64,000 nt of DNA from Sequoia sempervirens (GCA_007258455.2 VDFB02270651.1:704035360-704099359); one strand, 5' to 3'. Counted from the stretch's first letter, positions 23,204-35,686 are shown. Numbers and translations are program-made. The notes: generated by a model from the sequence alone, not told the origin.

Positions 23204-26200
23204 TTACTCCTTGGGGAGTTCTTTATCATCTACGGGGTTGTCTTCCTACTTCTTTGAGGCTGTGTATTCTATGAACTTTAGGATGACCGGCTGGAGCTTG
23301 TCTACCTCAATGATCTGACACCTCAATGCTTGGTAGATCCATTCCTTTGGATTATCCACTAGCCTCATCCAGTCCTCATCGTATTTTGTGCGTTGGTCCC
23401 TAAATAGCTCTGATTGCTCAAAAGCATGGGCAGCAAAACTCATGAACTCCACTGTCATCTTGCTAGACATCCCATCCTCCATCTTCTTTTAGAAGTAAGG
23501 CTTCACCTTCTCTAGATCCATTTGCACTATGGGCACGTCATACTCCATCATCAACTTGAGGTATCGAGCACATTCCGCTTTGATTTCCTTGATCCATTCG
23601 ATATCCGGATCCACTTTGTTCATTATTTGTTTCAACCTTTCCTTCCAGTTGTCAAAGTCTAGCTGCCACACATTCATCAACCAATGATCATCCCCCCTGA
23701 ACGCAAGCTTCTTTTCCCATGTGGCTTTTGCTAATTGAAGGATAGCTTCAATATTAGGAAAGGTGGAGTCGTATATTGTAGGGAAATCGAAGCAGAGCTT
23801 TCTCGTACCTTCCAAAGATTGTTGCAAGTGCAAGAACTTGTTGGCTGTAGGAACAACCTGACTAATTCCCATGTTCCTGACATATAAGACTTGTCAAAAC
23901 TAGCTTTCTGTAGTCCTTTCCATGTTCTTTCTCCTTTCCATCTTATCAATTTGTTCTTTGGATATTAGTTGGGGTGCGGTTGTGGACATGTGGGCAGGTC
24001 ATCCATCGAAGACCATTGCTGAATGTAATTCGTCAAAGTAGCTACATGTGTTATTGAGCTCATCTTTTGAAACCTTGTCCTGCTTTATCAAATGTACCAC
24101 TATGGCCACTAACTCCTCAAGATGCCCTACCTTCTGTTCTCTAGTGGCGGTCTCCAAGTCAATGGTGGAGACGTTGTAAGTTATCCCTTCTTGATCTATT
24201 ACCAGCGTTGCTATTTGCACAGCTCGAGACCCAGAAGCATCCATCATTACCTTGGATTGGGTCTTAGGCTTCTTTTCTTTCTTTGTTGTGATCTGAGCTC
24301 AGGCTAAGATAGCCTCTAGTCTCGCCCTCGGGTCCTTTAGAATGGGAGTTCTCCTTTTGAGCTATTTTTCTAACCATTCAGGCATGACAGATTTTCCCTT
24401 AGGTGACTCACGATCATCCTTGCCCCTCTTAGCCAAGGCCAAGTTTTCTACTCTCTTATCTTCTGAAACCGTCTCTTCCTTGTTGGGGGAATCTTCTTCT
24501 TCTTCATCAAAGTCCTGGATGAACATGAGGCATTTTATAGGAGGTTTGGTAGATAATTGCTACAAGGGACTTTCTTTCTCTTTCATTTCCCCTCCTTTCT
24601 CTCTCTGAGTTTGTTCAACCTCATGCATATCTTCCTTCAACAGTTCAATTTTGAGGCTCCTGTCTACTTGAGCCTCACTCTTAGGTTTGTCTTCTTGTTG
24701 TTGTCCTTCTTCTTCAAGGAGTGACCTTTCTGCCTTTTCCTTAGTATCCTTCAGCTGCTAGGCCATTTCTTCCTCTAGGTCATCGTTGAAGGTCTACACG
24801 ATGACCTTACCACCAATGTCATCCTCCTCATCCCCGCTCTTAGAGGAACTAGATCCTTCTTCTTCATAGGCCACCATGTCAATAGTGTGATGTTCATATT
24901 TTGGGTGCTCATGGTATTCATTGGCCTCCTCTTCAAAGGGCTTTGAGGCCTCTTGTTCTCACCTCTCCCACTGCTTAGAGATTAACATGGTGGCTTCCAT
25001 AACCAGTGGCCCTGTCGAAGGTTGTGAAGGTTTGGTAGTAGCGAGGACCTGAGGTAAGGCTACTTGAAGAGTGGGATCTATGAGGATCTAGGAGAGCTCG
25101 GAAGGGATATTCTTCATATGTTTCGAGAAGGCTTCAAGCAAGGTGGGAGCGGGTATTGGTATAGCCATCGTAGGTAATGGAAGTGACGTGGTGGGTGACA
25201 TGGCAGTGGAGGAAGGAGTAGTTATGGCAGAGGAGGAGTCAATTATGATCATTGACTCGGTTGAGGGTGAAGGGGAAAGATGGACAGAGATGTCCATCAC
25301 TGGCGGGGATGTAGCAACCATAGCCAGAGAAGCAAGAGGTGCGACAGTCAGGGCAGGAAGAGCCAAGAGGGGTTCTAATTGATTTGTACCCTTTACTTCT
25401 TCCTCTTGGATTAAGGGCTGCTTCGTGGTACCCTCTATCTGCTTAAGTCTTTTTGAGGGTGAGCCTCCTGTTTCTTTTCTTGTATAGACCTTAGGGTCAT
25501 GAGACTGTTTTGTTCTTGTCTCCTTCCTCTTCTTAGACCTAGTGACTGGAGGAGACTTGGACATCCCGCTGGTTGAAGTGGTGGTAGCGGTGTCCTCCAT
25601 GGCACTAGGTTCACTCTTTAGCCCTTCATAAGTCAAAATTACCTCTTGCTGTCTTAATCAGGCTACCTGTCTATCAACCCATTCCTTGGTACTTGCCAAG
25701 ATTGGCTTGGTTATGATATCAAGGTCATCAACCTCTTGCTCATCCCAGTCGATTGTTGGTACTAGAAAATTGGCAACTGCGGGGTACTTGGGGTCCATTA
25801 TGGTGCTATCATTCTCTTCGACTTGGTCTGTAATGGGAAACGGTTGCACCTTCCTTACAAAATGTGCACTCATCCCCATATAGTGCCTTGCATGTACCTC
25901 TTTATCATCTTGACAATCCCCCCAAAAGTCTTCAATGTGGTGGAGATGAGTGAATCCCAATCCCAGTGCCTTCCTTATGTACCCATATGGATCCATTTGA
26001 GGGTGAGCAGTGTTTAGTTGAAAGTGGTAATTCTTCAATTCCTTCTCGGAGTTACCAACACACTGGGAAGTTTGTAACTTATACATGCCTTGGCCAAGAG
26101 TCATGGGATAAGAGATCCCTGCTATATGTTTGCCACTAAAGGTCGCCTATATGTGTTGGAGCTGCCGAGAAAGCTCCAATAGGATGATTCAATCATTGGG

Positions 26201-27223
26201 GTATCAAGGCAACTTGTTTGGCCTTTCGGTGAAGCCTTGGGCACATATGTATGTGAACTTCAGGTATTGAATGAAGAGGAATGTATATTGCTTCAAAAAA
26301 GCCCAAGCACTGTGGGAAACTCTTCTTTCAAAATCCCCAGCAATCATTCTAACAATAAGGTCGATGAAGGTGTCATTTAGTCTGCAGTACTCCCTCTTGA
26401 AGTTTCGGTACTGGAGCTAGGGGTATATGTCATAGGCTTTGAGTCTTCGACCCTACTCCTGATCGTGCACCACAAATAACCCGTTGTATTGTCTCCGATC
26501 TGCCAAGGAGTACACAAGATATGATGTCATGTAGAATTTGGAGCTTTTGTTCACATCGACGAACTACTCATGGAAGCAGTTGCTTATTATACCTCCCCAA
26601 TAAAATTTGGTCTTTGTGGTAATGTCTTCATTCCCATGAAGGATTTGCTCAATGAAATACACCATCCACCCCTAAAAGAAGGCCGTGGTAGGGAGGCCCA
26701 TAGCCCTACTTAGCATTGTGACCAAATCATTGTAGTTTTCATAGAAATCACTACAAAAAAGTTCATTGGGAACCTTCACGGTGCTACCTCACTTTTCCTT
26801 GAGCCAATGCTGATTTATTAACTTTTTGTAGCTCGTAGGGTTAGCATTCCATTCCGCCTGGCACTCCTCAATTGTAGGTGTTTCCATTTTCTTTAAACGT
26901 GGGAATATGAAAGGTTCTTGTGATTCCTCCAACAGACATGTCAATGAGAATGTTACCATCCCTATCAACAATTGTCCTAGTGTTGGGATGATATGCCTGT
27001 TGATAAGACATGACTAATTCAGGGGCCATAAGGGATGGGGGAAGTTCGTAGCTTTCGCAATTCCACTTTGTCTTATCAATCTTGCATTTTTTTTTGTTGG
27101 ATTGACCCTAACCCTTTGTGTAAATTTTTCAATATTGACGTGGCCTATGTTGGTGTCGGTGATCTCCTTCCAATCCATGGTAACCTTTGAGTGCAAAGGC
27201 TCACCCTAGAATTGGTATTTCAT
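23204..27223 (-). pseudogene. U3-embedded long ORF, right LTR copy
   Basis: 4,020 bp, exactly 1,340 codons from ATG (27223) to TAA (23204). Frameshifts cancel in pairs (about 27041 with about 26890; about 24048 with about 23985), so the ancestral frame was continuous. Domain order: N-terminal globular part with KALGLGFTHLHHIEDFWGDC (about 25990), a basic nuclear-signal-like TRSKKRKETRTK (about 25550) within a Ser/Thr/Pro-rich segment (25636-25088), an acidic stretch around 24990-24340, and a helical C-terminus ending ILKFIEYTASKK. No recognised domain. Possible origins are a captured host gene or a lineage-specific accessory protein. Confidence 0.7.
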
Positions 27224-29836
27224 TTGGTCCTTGTCTTCTTTCCCTCGAGGAGTTTTGCCTGACTTCTTTCCTTTGTCCTTTTCGATAGTTTCCCCTGAAG
27301 GTCCCACACCTGATTCCATATATTCTGCAAGAAAAGGCGTAGTCAGTGCAATTGATCACAAAAGTGTTCATGTTAGCCAAAATCCCAAAGATGAAATCCA
27401 TTTTTAATAGTTGAGGGCTTTGGGACAATCTGGGCCTGGATCGCCGGACTTCCCTGGCAGGAATGTTGTTTGGAAAGGAAAATGGGAAGGAATGATCTAG
27501 GAGATCTTTCCTGATAGAATTTTGATGGTTCAAAATGATCATAATGAAGATGATTGGATTTAAGCACGTGGGTCAAAGTCATATTTCAAATTTGGGCTCA
27601 TTTGGATCAATCTAGGAGCATCTAGAGGTGCAAGGCTGGAAAGCCGTCCGGAGATGGTTGTTAAGGATGGCTGAGCAGAAATGGAGTTCTGAAGATGAAA
27701 CTCTGGGGTCTGGGGCCCGACGAATCAATGGATAGCCATCAACGTACAATATTCAAGTGACCTAGGCTAAAGGTGTCGAGATGCCACAGAGCCATCGCTG
27801 TTTGCGACAGTAATCATTGGATAGAAGTCCATAGCTTTAGGCCTAGGATGGGAGGAATCCGTTAGGAGTTTTTCAGTTTTCAATTGGACGAACCGAGCTC
27901 ATTCTGCCGATAGCCCAGTGGCGAGACATCACCCATTATCCCAACGACCAAAAGTTTCCAGTTGATGTGAAAGTATGCCTTAGAGAAAGGTCTCAACAAG
28001 ATTCGAAAGTCTTGCCGACCAATCGAGGAGAATGCCCACCGGTGAGAGATTTGCGTCTTTGCCGAGAGGTCTCGCTAACTCCCTCATGTCTTAGTGAACA
28101 AGCATATTGACAAAGGGTTGATCCTTGGTGTGAGGTCTTGGCAACTTTTGAATGTTACGTCGATGGCCAATAGGTGTACCGGGCCCGATGTTAGTGTTTG
28201 CCGTTGGATTCTGATCTTGAGTTTTTCTTAGCGACGAGCCACCCAGAGCCCAGAGCTTAAAAGGGCGGGCATGGTTTTAAATTACTAAGCAGTGGAGATG
28301 GGACAAAGTCCCAGATGGCAGAGCCCGGCGCGGTTGAGGATGTTCAGTGTTTACACAGGCCTCCTATTAGCGAAAGGAGGTCTGGGACCCGGGGAGCAAA
28401 AGGATGTCGAGTGTTCACCATTCGCAATGATGAAGATCACACAAAATCCTAGGGAGGGAAGTCTGAGAACCGGGACCCGGCACATCGAAGGGCGGTAGTG
28501 AAGTTTTCACTAGCAGACAACGATGAGGAAGGCGAGCCCTAGGGCTTGAGTGGTCGGGGTGAGATCTCCATTTGAATTCGGCGGCATCTTCGCGGACTTC
28601 TAGTCATGGAAGTCCAACAGCTCAGGCACAAAGATGCAAAGCACTTACCAGATTTATGTTTAAGTTACACTCAACGGTCAGGGAAGGACGGAGGTCCAAA
28701 GATCTAGGCCTGGAGGGTCAAATTTCCATTTTAAATATGTTCATCGTTTTAGCTTCTTCGGTGAAGAGAGGACCCGAGGCCGGAGGGGATGAATGCCCCT
28801 ATGCGAAGAATAGCTGCAGCAAGGTGGAGCCCCGAATTGATCATGAGGGTACCTTCGATGGCTTTCTCATGTTTTTAAGACATTGGTTTTGTTTGTTATA
28901 TCATATTTCATCGTCTACATGTCTTTTGATTGCTATTGTTCATTTTAAGCCTTACAAAATCATGAAAACAATGTTCGGGAGGGTGAATGGAAAACCTACC
29001 TTGAACACTCGATGCGGGGAGGCATGCAACCCACAAGCAGTCGCCAAGCGAAGGAAATGAGCGTGAGTGTGAAGGTCTCGAAGACGGTGGGCTCCTCTCT
29101 GGCAAGCTCTGATCTCTCACTGTGATACTGACGAGTGAGAATGACAAGCTTGGGCAAGTAATTTATACCCCAACCGCCATTAATGGTCACAATAAATGCA
29201 AGTATGGTAGACACTTGGGTCGGTGTATTTATATTTAGTAACGGTAGCAGGAGACCCGGAGTCTGGAGGCCGGGAGGGCGCAAGGTGGCGGCCATTTGGA
29301 AATTTCAACTCAAAGGGGTCGGCGGGGACAAAGAGGGAGCCGGGGCTTGGAGGGTGGAGTTCTCCCAAAGGTCCACCATTAGGAACGGTGAAACCTTCAC
29401 GGAATTCTAGATGCAGAAGTCTGGAAGTTTGGGCCAAGAATGTTTGAAAGCAACCGTGATTTCCCCATAAAATTTCGGATGGCGATGATGGAACTGGGAC
29501 TCGGGGTCCGGGTAGATGCAACTCATTCACTTTCAAGAATGGAGGATACAACAAGGAAACCCAGCCAGGGAAACTCGAAGGGGCGAGCCCTGCCGGGCCC
29601 AAGGCTGCTAGTAGAGACAAACTGCCAGAGAGAGCCTATAAGGCACCAAAACTTGACAAAACAAGCCAAGAGGAAGCATGGTCAACGTATGATGAAACTT
29701 TTGGAAGAACATTAACCACCTGAAGCACAAAAATGGGGCACACAAAATGAGGCAGCAACAAAAAAAATGACCTGGCAAGGCGAAAGAAAAAGAGGGTCCC
29801 CATTCGGAATGGGGCATGTGTGCTAAGGGCACAACA
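27224..29836 (-). other. upstream U3 block of G 5' LTR
   Basis: Counterpart of 11440-14052. A plus-strand frame of 162 codons at 28572-29060 is not kept in the other copy and is treated as chance. GTCTC-type motifs recur at about 27985-28140. Confidence 0.5.
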
Positions 29837-29984
29837 GTACCCAAATACAAGGAAATCTCTATGAAGCATAGAAAAAGTAGAAATCCTAGTGGGAAAAAAC
29901 TTCTTTCCAAAACGAGATAGAAGAACATGCTGAAAGAAATATGAAGGAAGGACGGCGTCATAAAGTCCCCCAAGGAAAACTTCC

Positions 29985-31600
29985 TTCACCCCAAGCATAG
30001 AGTGAAACTAAAGATAGCGTGGCAATTCAAAAGGCTTCATGAAGATGTCTGCAACCTACTCGACAGTGGGGACATACACCAAGATGAGAGAACCATCCTG
30101 AATCAACTGTCTGATGAAATGCATATCAATCTCTATGTGCTTCGTCTGCTAATGCTCTGCCCGGTTGTGAAAAATGTGTATAGCACTCTGATTGTCACAC
30201 CAAAGAATAGTGGGACTATTAGGAGGAAAACCAAACTCAGTCATCAACTGTCGAAGCCATAAAATCTCCTGACTAGGAAGCACAGCAGCTCGATACTTAT
30301 CCTCTATAGATGATAATGCATGAGCAGTCTGCTTCTTGCAAGACCATGTGATAGGAACAGAGCCAAGATAGGAAACAAAGCCAAAGGTAGACTTCCGATC
30401 ATTGACATCACCAGCCCAATCTGAGTTAGTGCAGCCAACAATGTGAGGACCCCCTGATGTGTAGTGAATTCCATAAGAAATGGTGCCCTGAATGTACCTC
30501 AAAATATGTTTGGTAGCTTTCCAGTGACTCTCATGAGGATCATGGGAGAATCGAGAGACAAGGCCAACCGCCAAGGAAAGATTAGGATGAGTGTGAGTCA
30601 GGTACAACAAACTACAAACCAACTACCTGTAAAGTGTACAATCTACTGAAGGAGTGGGGCAAGTAGAAGTCAAAACAACCCCTAACTGAAAAGGTGTGGG
30701 GGCAGGCTTGCAATCAAGCATGCCAAAGCACTAAAGCATATCAAGAGCATACTTCTGCTAGTAAATAAAGATCCCATCAGAAGACTGAATCACCTGAAGA
30801 CCAAGAAAATAGTGCAGAAGACTGAAATCTGTCATCTCAAACTGCTCCATCAAAGCTCACTGAGCTTGTTGAATCATAGTGGATGAGCTACCTATGATGA
30901 GGAGATCATCAACATATAGCACAAGAATCAGGATCTCACCCTCAAGATTCTGAAGATAGACTATGGGATCAGAATGAAAGCATGTGAAACTAGTGGAGAG
31001 AAAAAAGAGTCCATCTTCTCATACCAAGCCTGAGGGGCTTGTTTGAGACCATATAATGAACACCGAGTCTGCAAACCAAAGAAGCATCCTACACAAAACC
31101 CTGAGGTTGCTCCATATAGATCTCCTCCTATAGGTCACCATGCAAGAACGCACTCTTCACATCCATCTAAAAAATGGGCCATCCCCTAGAAGCTGCAAGT
31201 GATAGTACAAAGTGAATAGAATTCATCTTGGCGATAGGGGAAAATGTCTCAGAGTAATCAATACCCTCAACCTGTGAGAAACCCTTCGAAACAAGATGTG
31301 CTTTGTACTTATCAATAGAACCATTAGCAACATACTTGGCGTGATACAACCATCTACACCGAACCATCTTTTTTCCCTTAGGAAGAGGATAGAGATCCCA
31401 ATTACTATTCCTCATCAAAGAAGAATACTCCTCCTCCATAGTACTATCCCACTCAGGGTGACCTTTTTCCTCTAAAAACTTCTGAGGATCCTTTGAAAGA
31501 GAATGACTCAAAAGACTAGAACCTATAGTATGAGAATGGGTGCGACGAGTGTTTGAAGGATCACCTGCTATAGATCCTATTGCCTCAATAGTAAAGTGAG
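29985..31600 (-). pseudogene. element A RT and RNase H
   Basis: Copia RT starts near 31511 (MEEEYSSLMRNSNWDLYPLP, RWLYHAKYVANGSIDKYKAH). It carries LYVDDLLI (about 30920), the catalytic YVDD box. RNase H follows at 30622-30149 (HILRYIQGTISYGIHY, TNSDWAGDVNDRKSTFGF, ILWCDNQSAIHIFHN). It ends near 29990 with VPTVE-stop-VADIFMKPF. TAG stops and a frame change interrupt it. Confidence 0.9.
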
Positions 31601-31778
31601 CCCATTTGGGAATCTGAGGTGGAGCAAGTGGAGGTGGAGATGGGGGATCAGCAACATCCTCATCAGAATCATCCTCAACATAATCTTAAAGAGCTGCAGT
31701 GGGAGGAGTAGGTAGTGAAGTAGACACTGGAGATAGGGTATCCACTGTGGGAAGGCACTCATCAAACTACACATCCCA

Positions 31779-33060
31779 TCAAAATAGGACCTCTATGGAA
31801 TCATGATCAAACAACCTGTACACCTTAACATCCTCACAATAGCTGACAAAAATGAGGGGATGACTCTTCCGCTCCATGGCTCTCCTCTGAGCATCAGGAA
31901 TAAAGGCCCATGCCTCACTACCAAATACTCGAAATGATGAAACATGAGGCTTGTCATGAGACCAAGCCTCCTCAAGAGTCATATGTCGAATCACCTTGTG
32001 AGGCATCTGATTCTGAATATAGTTGGCACAATTAACTGCCTCAGCCCAAAAAGATGGATCCATGGACCTGGACTGAATCATACAATTTGCCATCTCTCGT
32101 AAAGTCCTGTTCTTTCTCTTAGTGACACCATTCTGTTGAGGGGTGTAGGGAACAGTAAACTGATGTTGCCAACCATGCTCAGTGCAAAAATCTTTGAAAG
32201 CCTAATTCACATACTCCCCCCCATTATATGTATGAATCTGCCAAATAGAAAGGCTAGACTACTTCTCTACAAATGTCTTGAAGATTTGAAAGGAATCAAA
32301 GACATTAGAATTGTACTTAAGAAAGTACACCCATGTGCATCTGGAGAAGTCATCAATGAATGTGAGTACATACTTGGCCCAAGAAAAAGGAGTAGAAAAT
32401 GACATGAGGTCACTATGAATTAACTCCAAGGGTGCCAAAGCACGAGTGGATCTTCCCTTAGGAAAGGAATCCCTGTGATGCTTGCTAAGCACACAACCAT
32501 GGCAAACACCATCTGTGCAGGAAATTTGTGGAAGACCAAGAACAAGTGCCTGTGTACTCATCTGCTGAAGATATCTATAATTGACATGGCCCAAACGCTC
32601 ATGCCAAAGCTTACTCACTAAATCTGCATGAGCTCTAAGAGATGAACCTGTACCCTCAGAAATCTCAAATTCATCAAATCTGTAAAGATGAGATGCAGTA
32701 TCAACATACCCAGTAGCCACAACCAAATCAAAGTCATGGAGGTCCTGAATAACCACATCATGTGGTGAGAACTCAACTGTCTTACGAGAGCCCAAATGGA
32801 AAATCTGATAAATGGACAAGAGGTTCATCGAGATTTCAGGAACAACCAGAACATCCTGTAGAGTACCCCCATCTAAAGAGATAGAACTTGAACCCAAGAC
32901 TGAAAGGTGTGTAGAGTCACCCACTACAATCTATGATGTACCACAAGAGGCAAGAGAAGTGACCAACTATTGAGTGTGAGTCATATGGTGAGAAGCACTA
33001 GAATCTAAAATCCAAGTGGACCCATAGGTTGATGCTCGAGTAGTGAGAGCATGGCCTTTC
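31779..33060 (-). pseudogene. element A protease and integrase
   Basis: The protease block reads WILDSSASHHMTHTQ (about 33020), where the usual DSGAS has become DSSAS. The integrase zinc domain is LWHERLGHVNYRYLQ ... CTDGVCHGCVLSKHH (32640-32450). The core has HSDLMSF, FIDDFSRCTWVYFLK and NGVTKRKNRTLREMA. The hinge follows (RVFGSEAWAFIPDAQRR, FVSYCEDVKVYRLFD). Best open part: 32259-32924. Breaks are mainly TAG. Confidence 0.9.
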
Positions 33061-33099
33061 CCTGTGGAAGGAGAAGATGACTAAGGTGAGGAGATGTGA

Positions 33100-33983
33100 T
33101 GTTGCTGCATGGCTTTCTCTAAAGCCTCTAATCATTTCCAACACCTGGAAACTGGATGTCCTTCCTTGCCACAAAAACTGCAAGTGTCTCCTGATTTCTT
33201 CTTAGTCTTGGAGGAAGACTCACCAGACTTCGAAGAGTTCCCCTGTTTCGGATTAGGTGGTGGTTTGGAATTAGACTTAGGAGTTGATTTGGAGGAATGC
33301 TCACTACCTATAGAATCTTTCTTGGGCTTTAGTTTTTGCTTCTATTTCTCCTTAGATGACTAAGCAACCAATGCTTTGTTCTTTGATCCTGAGAGCATAT
33401 CTATCTGAGAAAGGTGTGACTACTCACGAGACAAATGCTCACAAAACACATCAAAGGTAGGCATGGTAAAATGAGTACCCAGACCTTCCATAGTGGAATA
33501 GAAGGAAGAAGAAAATATCTAAAATGGACCACGAAGCTTTGAAAGTATCAAGTAAATGCACTATGTGTCTAACTTATCCTTGCCACAATCCTGTAAAATA
33601 GTGCGGATAGTTTTGAACTTGTTCAAAAAATCCTCAATAGTCGGAAATGATTCAAGTAATAGTGAAACTAGCTCTGCCTCAATCTATAATGCTTGAAACT
33701 TAGTAACGGTCCAAAAAAGTGTCTCAAACTTCAACCACATGGCCCGACAAGTGAGCGAAGCATCAAGGTGAAATAGAAGACTGTCTGAAACGTGCATGGA
33801 TAGCAAACCCATAGCTTCATCCATCTTGTTCCTATGATGAAGAATCTCAAAAGGACACTGCAACTGAGGCTAAACCTCATCTAAATAAGACCACAACCCT
33901 CATGACCTAAGAAGCCTCGTCATGCGAGACTTCCAAGTGTGATAGTTGTGTGATGTGAGTAACTCAACTGAGGAGTCTGCCAT
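33100..33983 (-). pseudogene. element A gag
   Basis: Begins at ATG 33983 with MADSSVELLTSHNYHTWKSR, the typical copia gag start. It includes the UBN2-like capsid region and a CCHC zinc knuckle CSFCGKEGHPVSRC (about 33185-33140) after a Ser/Lys-rich linker. Premature stops are mostly TAG, with TGA at two likely CGA sites. Confidence 0.88.
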
Positions 33984-34189
33984 GAAACCCTACACCTGTA
34001 CCTGCTTGTGTGTTTTATTATTATGTGATATTTCATAATAGACATAAGTTGTAGAAGGGTTTGATTTTTTGAGAGTTTTGGTGTTCTGGTTTTCTGATAT
34101 AAATGATAGAAAGTGAGAAAAAAACACCCCCCACAAGAGATAAAACCAAACCCTAGTATAAACTGAGAAAGAGGAAGCAATGCATAACT

Positions 34190-34290
34190 TGTAGAAGTTG
34201 AGAAAATACAACTTCATAGGAGCCCAAAGATCTCTGCAAGCTAAGAATACCTATTACAGGGAGAAGCAAAGAGAAGCAACACAAAAAAAC
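34190..34290 (-). repeat. partial LTR-end copy in element A leader
   Basis: About 100 bp nearly identical to the first 100 bp (plus-strand view) of the flanking LTR, located between the primer-binding site and gag. It keeps ATACAACTTCAT, like the 3' LTR and unlike the adjacent 5' LTR. Likely a template-switch product during reverse transcription. Confidence 0.8.
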
Positions 34291-34357
34291 TTTTGAAACC
34301 CAGATCTGCTTCCAATGCAAAATTCTCAAAACAAGAGCAGGTCGCTGCAGATTTGAA

Positions 34358-34369
34358 GCTCTGATACCA
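34358..34369 (-). promoter_or_regulatory. element A primer-binding site
   Basis: TGGTATCAGAGC on the minus strand, directly next to the LTR; complementary to the 3' end of initiator Met tRNA as in most copia elements. Confidence 0.9.
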
Positions 34370-34702
34370 TGTAGAAGTTGATAAAATACTTGATAGGAGC
34401 CCAAAGATCTCTACAAGTTAAGAATACCTATTATAGGGAGAAGCAAAGAGAAGCAACACAAAAAATAGTAAAATGCTCAAAGATATGTAGCTCTGTATTT
34501 TTTCGTGTGTAAAAAATGAATTTATTACAAAAGAAAAGTTTCAACCACATATAGGTCAAAAAGGAAAACCCTAGGCTTGCACATTAATAATTAATTATTA
34601 TGCATCTAATGTTAGCTTAAGTGTAAGAGAGATAAAAGGGAATTGTAATTAATTAAACAAATATTGTTTAATTAATCAAGTAAATAACCAATTACTCTAA
34701 CA
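34370..34702 (-). repeat. element A 5' LTR
   Basis: 333 bp, TG...CA, partner of 5810-6157, followed by the GTTGG target copy at 34703. Confidence 0.92.
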
Positions 34703-34707
34703 GTTGG

Positions 34708-35359
34708 TTGTTGGTGATTCTTGTTACATATCAGTATGTTGGTTATTACTTGATCTCCTTTATGATAAAAATAATAGTGAAGTTCATTGCATAAATCATG
34801 ACCATTTTTTAGTGCTATGATCTAGTGCTCTTTTACTTATTACTCATTGTCTTCTCAATCACCATGTGCAAATGACTTAGAGGATAGATCCTTGTCACCA
34901 TTTGATAATAAATTTCATTTTTTTTGGACTTTTTGTTATGATTCAATCAATTTTTGATAGTGTTCTTCCTTTCTCAGTCCTATAGGATAGAGGATAATTC
35001 ACAATTTGCAACTCTCTAACAATGATATTCCTTTTAGTGATCTCAGTCACCTAATTCAATGTGTTATCTTCTTCATTTCTTGGTGCTAACAATTCCTACA
35101 CAGTGTTTTCTTAGTCACAATTATAGTGCTCCTTCATTTGAAGATATTATGTTGTTAGATAGTAATGTTTTAGTGAATTCATATTTTTTATTGCAAATGT
35201 CTTGTTGTACTTGTAGAGTTGCATAATATGTAGTCAAGATGCCTTCAAATGGAGCTCTTTTGTAAAGGTAGTAGGATAAAAGTTTCAATAAAATAATAGT
35301 GGTAGTGAGAGGTATAATAGTAGATACAATGATAATGGAAGGTATAATGTTTTCACAAT
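34708..35359. other. host spacer, no gene recognised
   Basis: AT-rich. By position it could be a decayed upstream part of the PPR gene that ends at 35591, but I could not read PPR motifs in any frame. Confidence 0.3.
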
Positions 35360-35591
35360 AAAAGAATCATTTATCTACCACCATAGTGAAAAGTTAGCAA
35401 TTGTATTTGGTTTGTTAAACATAGCCCTTGGTACAACTATTAGAGTTGTTAGGAACCTTTGAGTATGTTCTAATTTTCACACTGCATCTAAATTCATCTC
35501 CAAGGTTGTTACAAGATAGATTGCTATGAGAGATGTGAACCATTTCCATCATTTTAAATAGGGAAAATGTTCTTGTGGAGAATATTGGTGA
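35360..35591 (+). pseudogene. PPR-DYW protein C-terminus
   Basis: DYW-class PPR proteins edit C to U in organelle RNA; the DYW domain is the deaminase. Visible: ESFIYHHSEKLAIVFGLLN, TTIRVVRNL, VCSNFHTASKFISKVVTR, IAMRDVNHFHHFK and CSCGEYW followed by TGA (35589-35591). This is the zinc-binding CxxCH-type region and the terminal tripeptide, here EYW. In-frame TGA (from CGA) and TAG codons break it. Only about 77 residues remain. Confidence 0.85.
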
Positions 35592-35639
35592 TGCTAAATG
35601 AAACAATTTGAAAAATAAGCTTGCATTATAATTATGTGC

Positions 35640-35686
35640 ACTACATCAGATATCCAGTAATAATGAAGGGACATCCATTAAAGCAT
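35640..35686 (+). pseudogene. PPR fragment, first piece
   Basis: SNNEGTSIKA, resembling the linker between PPR motifs (usually ALExGxSIHA). Its continuation is at 54775-54808 beyond element C and at 60544 beyond element D. Confidence 0.45.

Larger units (their letters stand above)
6255..29836 (-). mobile_element. Ty3/gypsy (Tat-like) element G with 7.8-kb LTRs
   Basis: A 23.6-kb element inserted in element A's 3' region. Two direct copies, 6255-14052 (7,798 bp) and 22120-29836 (7,717 bp), flank an 8.1-kb internal region encoding gag, protease, RNase H, RT, RNase H and integrase on the minus strand. Copia sequence resumes cleanly on both sides, so the copies behave as LTRs. With ends TGTTGTGCCC...CATCAACA (minus), the flanks are GTATC (6250-6254) and GTACC (29837-29841), a 5-bp duplication with one mismatch. 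The TATA box orientation agrees with the minus strand. Odd points: no clear polypurine tract next to 14052, and a PBS-like sequence there on the opposite strand. Confidence 0.82.
22120..29836 (-). repeat. element G 5' LTR (7.7 kb)
   Basis: Second LTR copy; keeps the TGTT...AACA ends. Same internal order as the 3' LTR: upstream U3 block (29836-27224), long frame (27223-23204), TATA box (23005-23014), R/U5. The copies differ by many substitutions and short indels, so the insertion is old. Confidence 0.85.
5810..34702 (-). mobile_element. Ty1/copia element A, split by gypsy element G
   Basis: Minus-strand element with LTRs at 5810-6157 and 34370-34702, TG...CA ends on both, and a 5-bp target duplication GTTGG at 5805-5809 and 34703-34707. 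The primer-binding site abuts the 5' LTR (34358-34369, TGGTATCAGAGC, the usual initiator-Met type) and a G-rich polypurine tract abuts the 3' LTR (6158-6168). Subtracting element G and its duplicated target leaves about 5.3 kb, normal for an autonomous copia element. The gag-protease-integrase-RT-RNase H order confirms copia. G entered just 3' of pol. Confidence 0.92.

Noticed and set aside
28572..29060. 162-codon plus-strand open frame in the right LTR of G
   Set aside because: The homologous stretch of the left LTR is broken by stops and the frame has no domain; it is antisense to the element.
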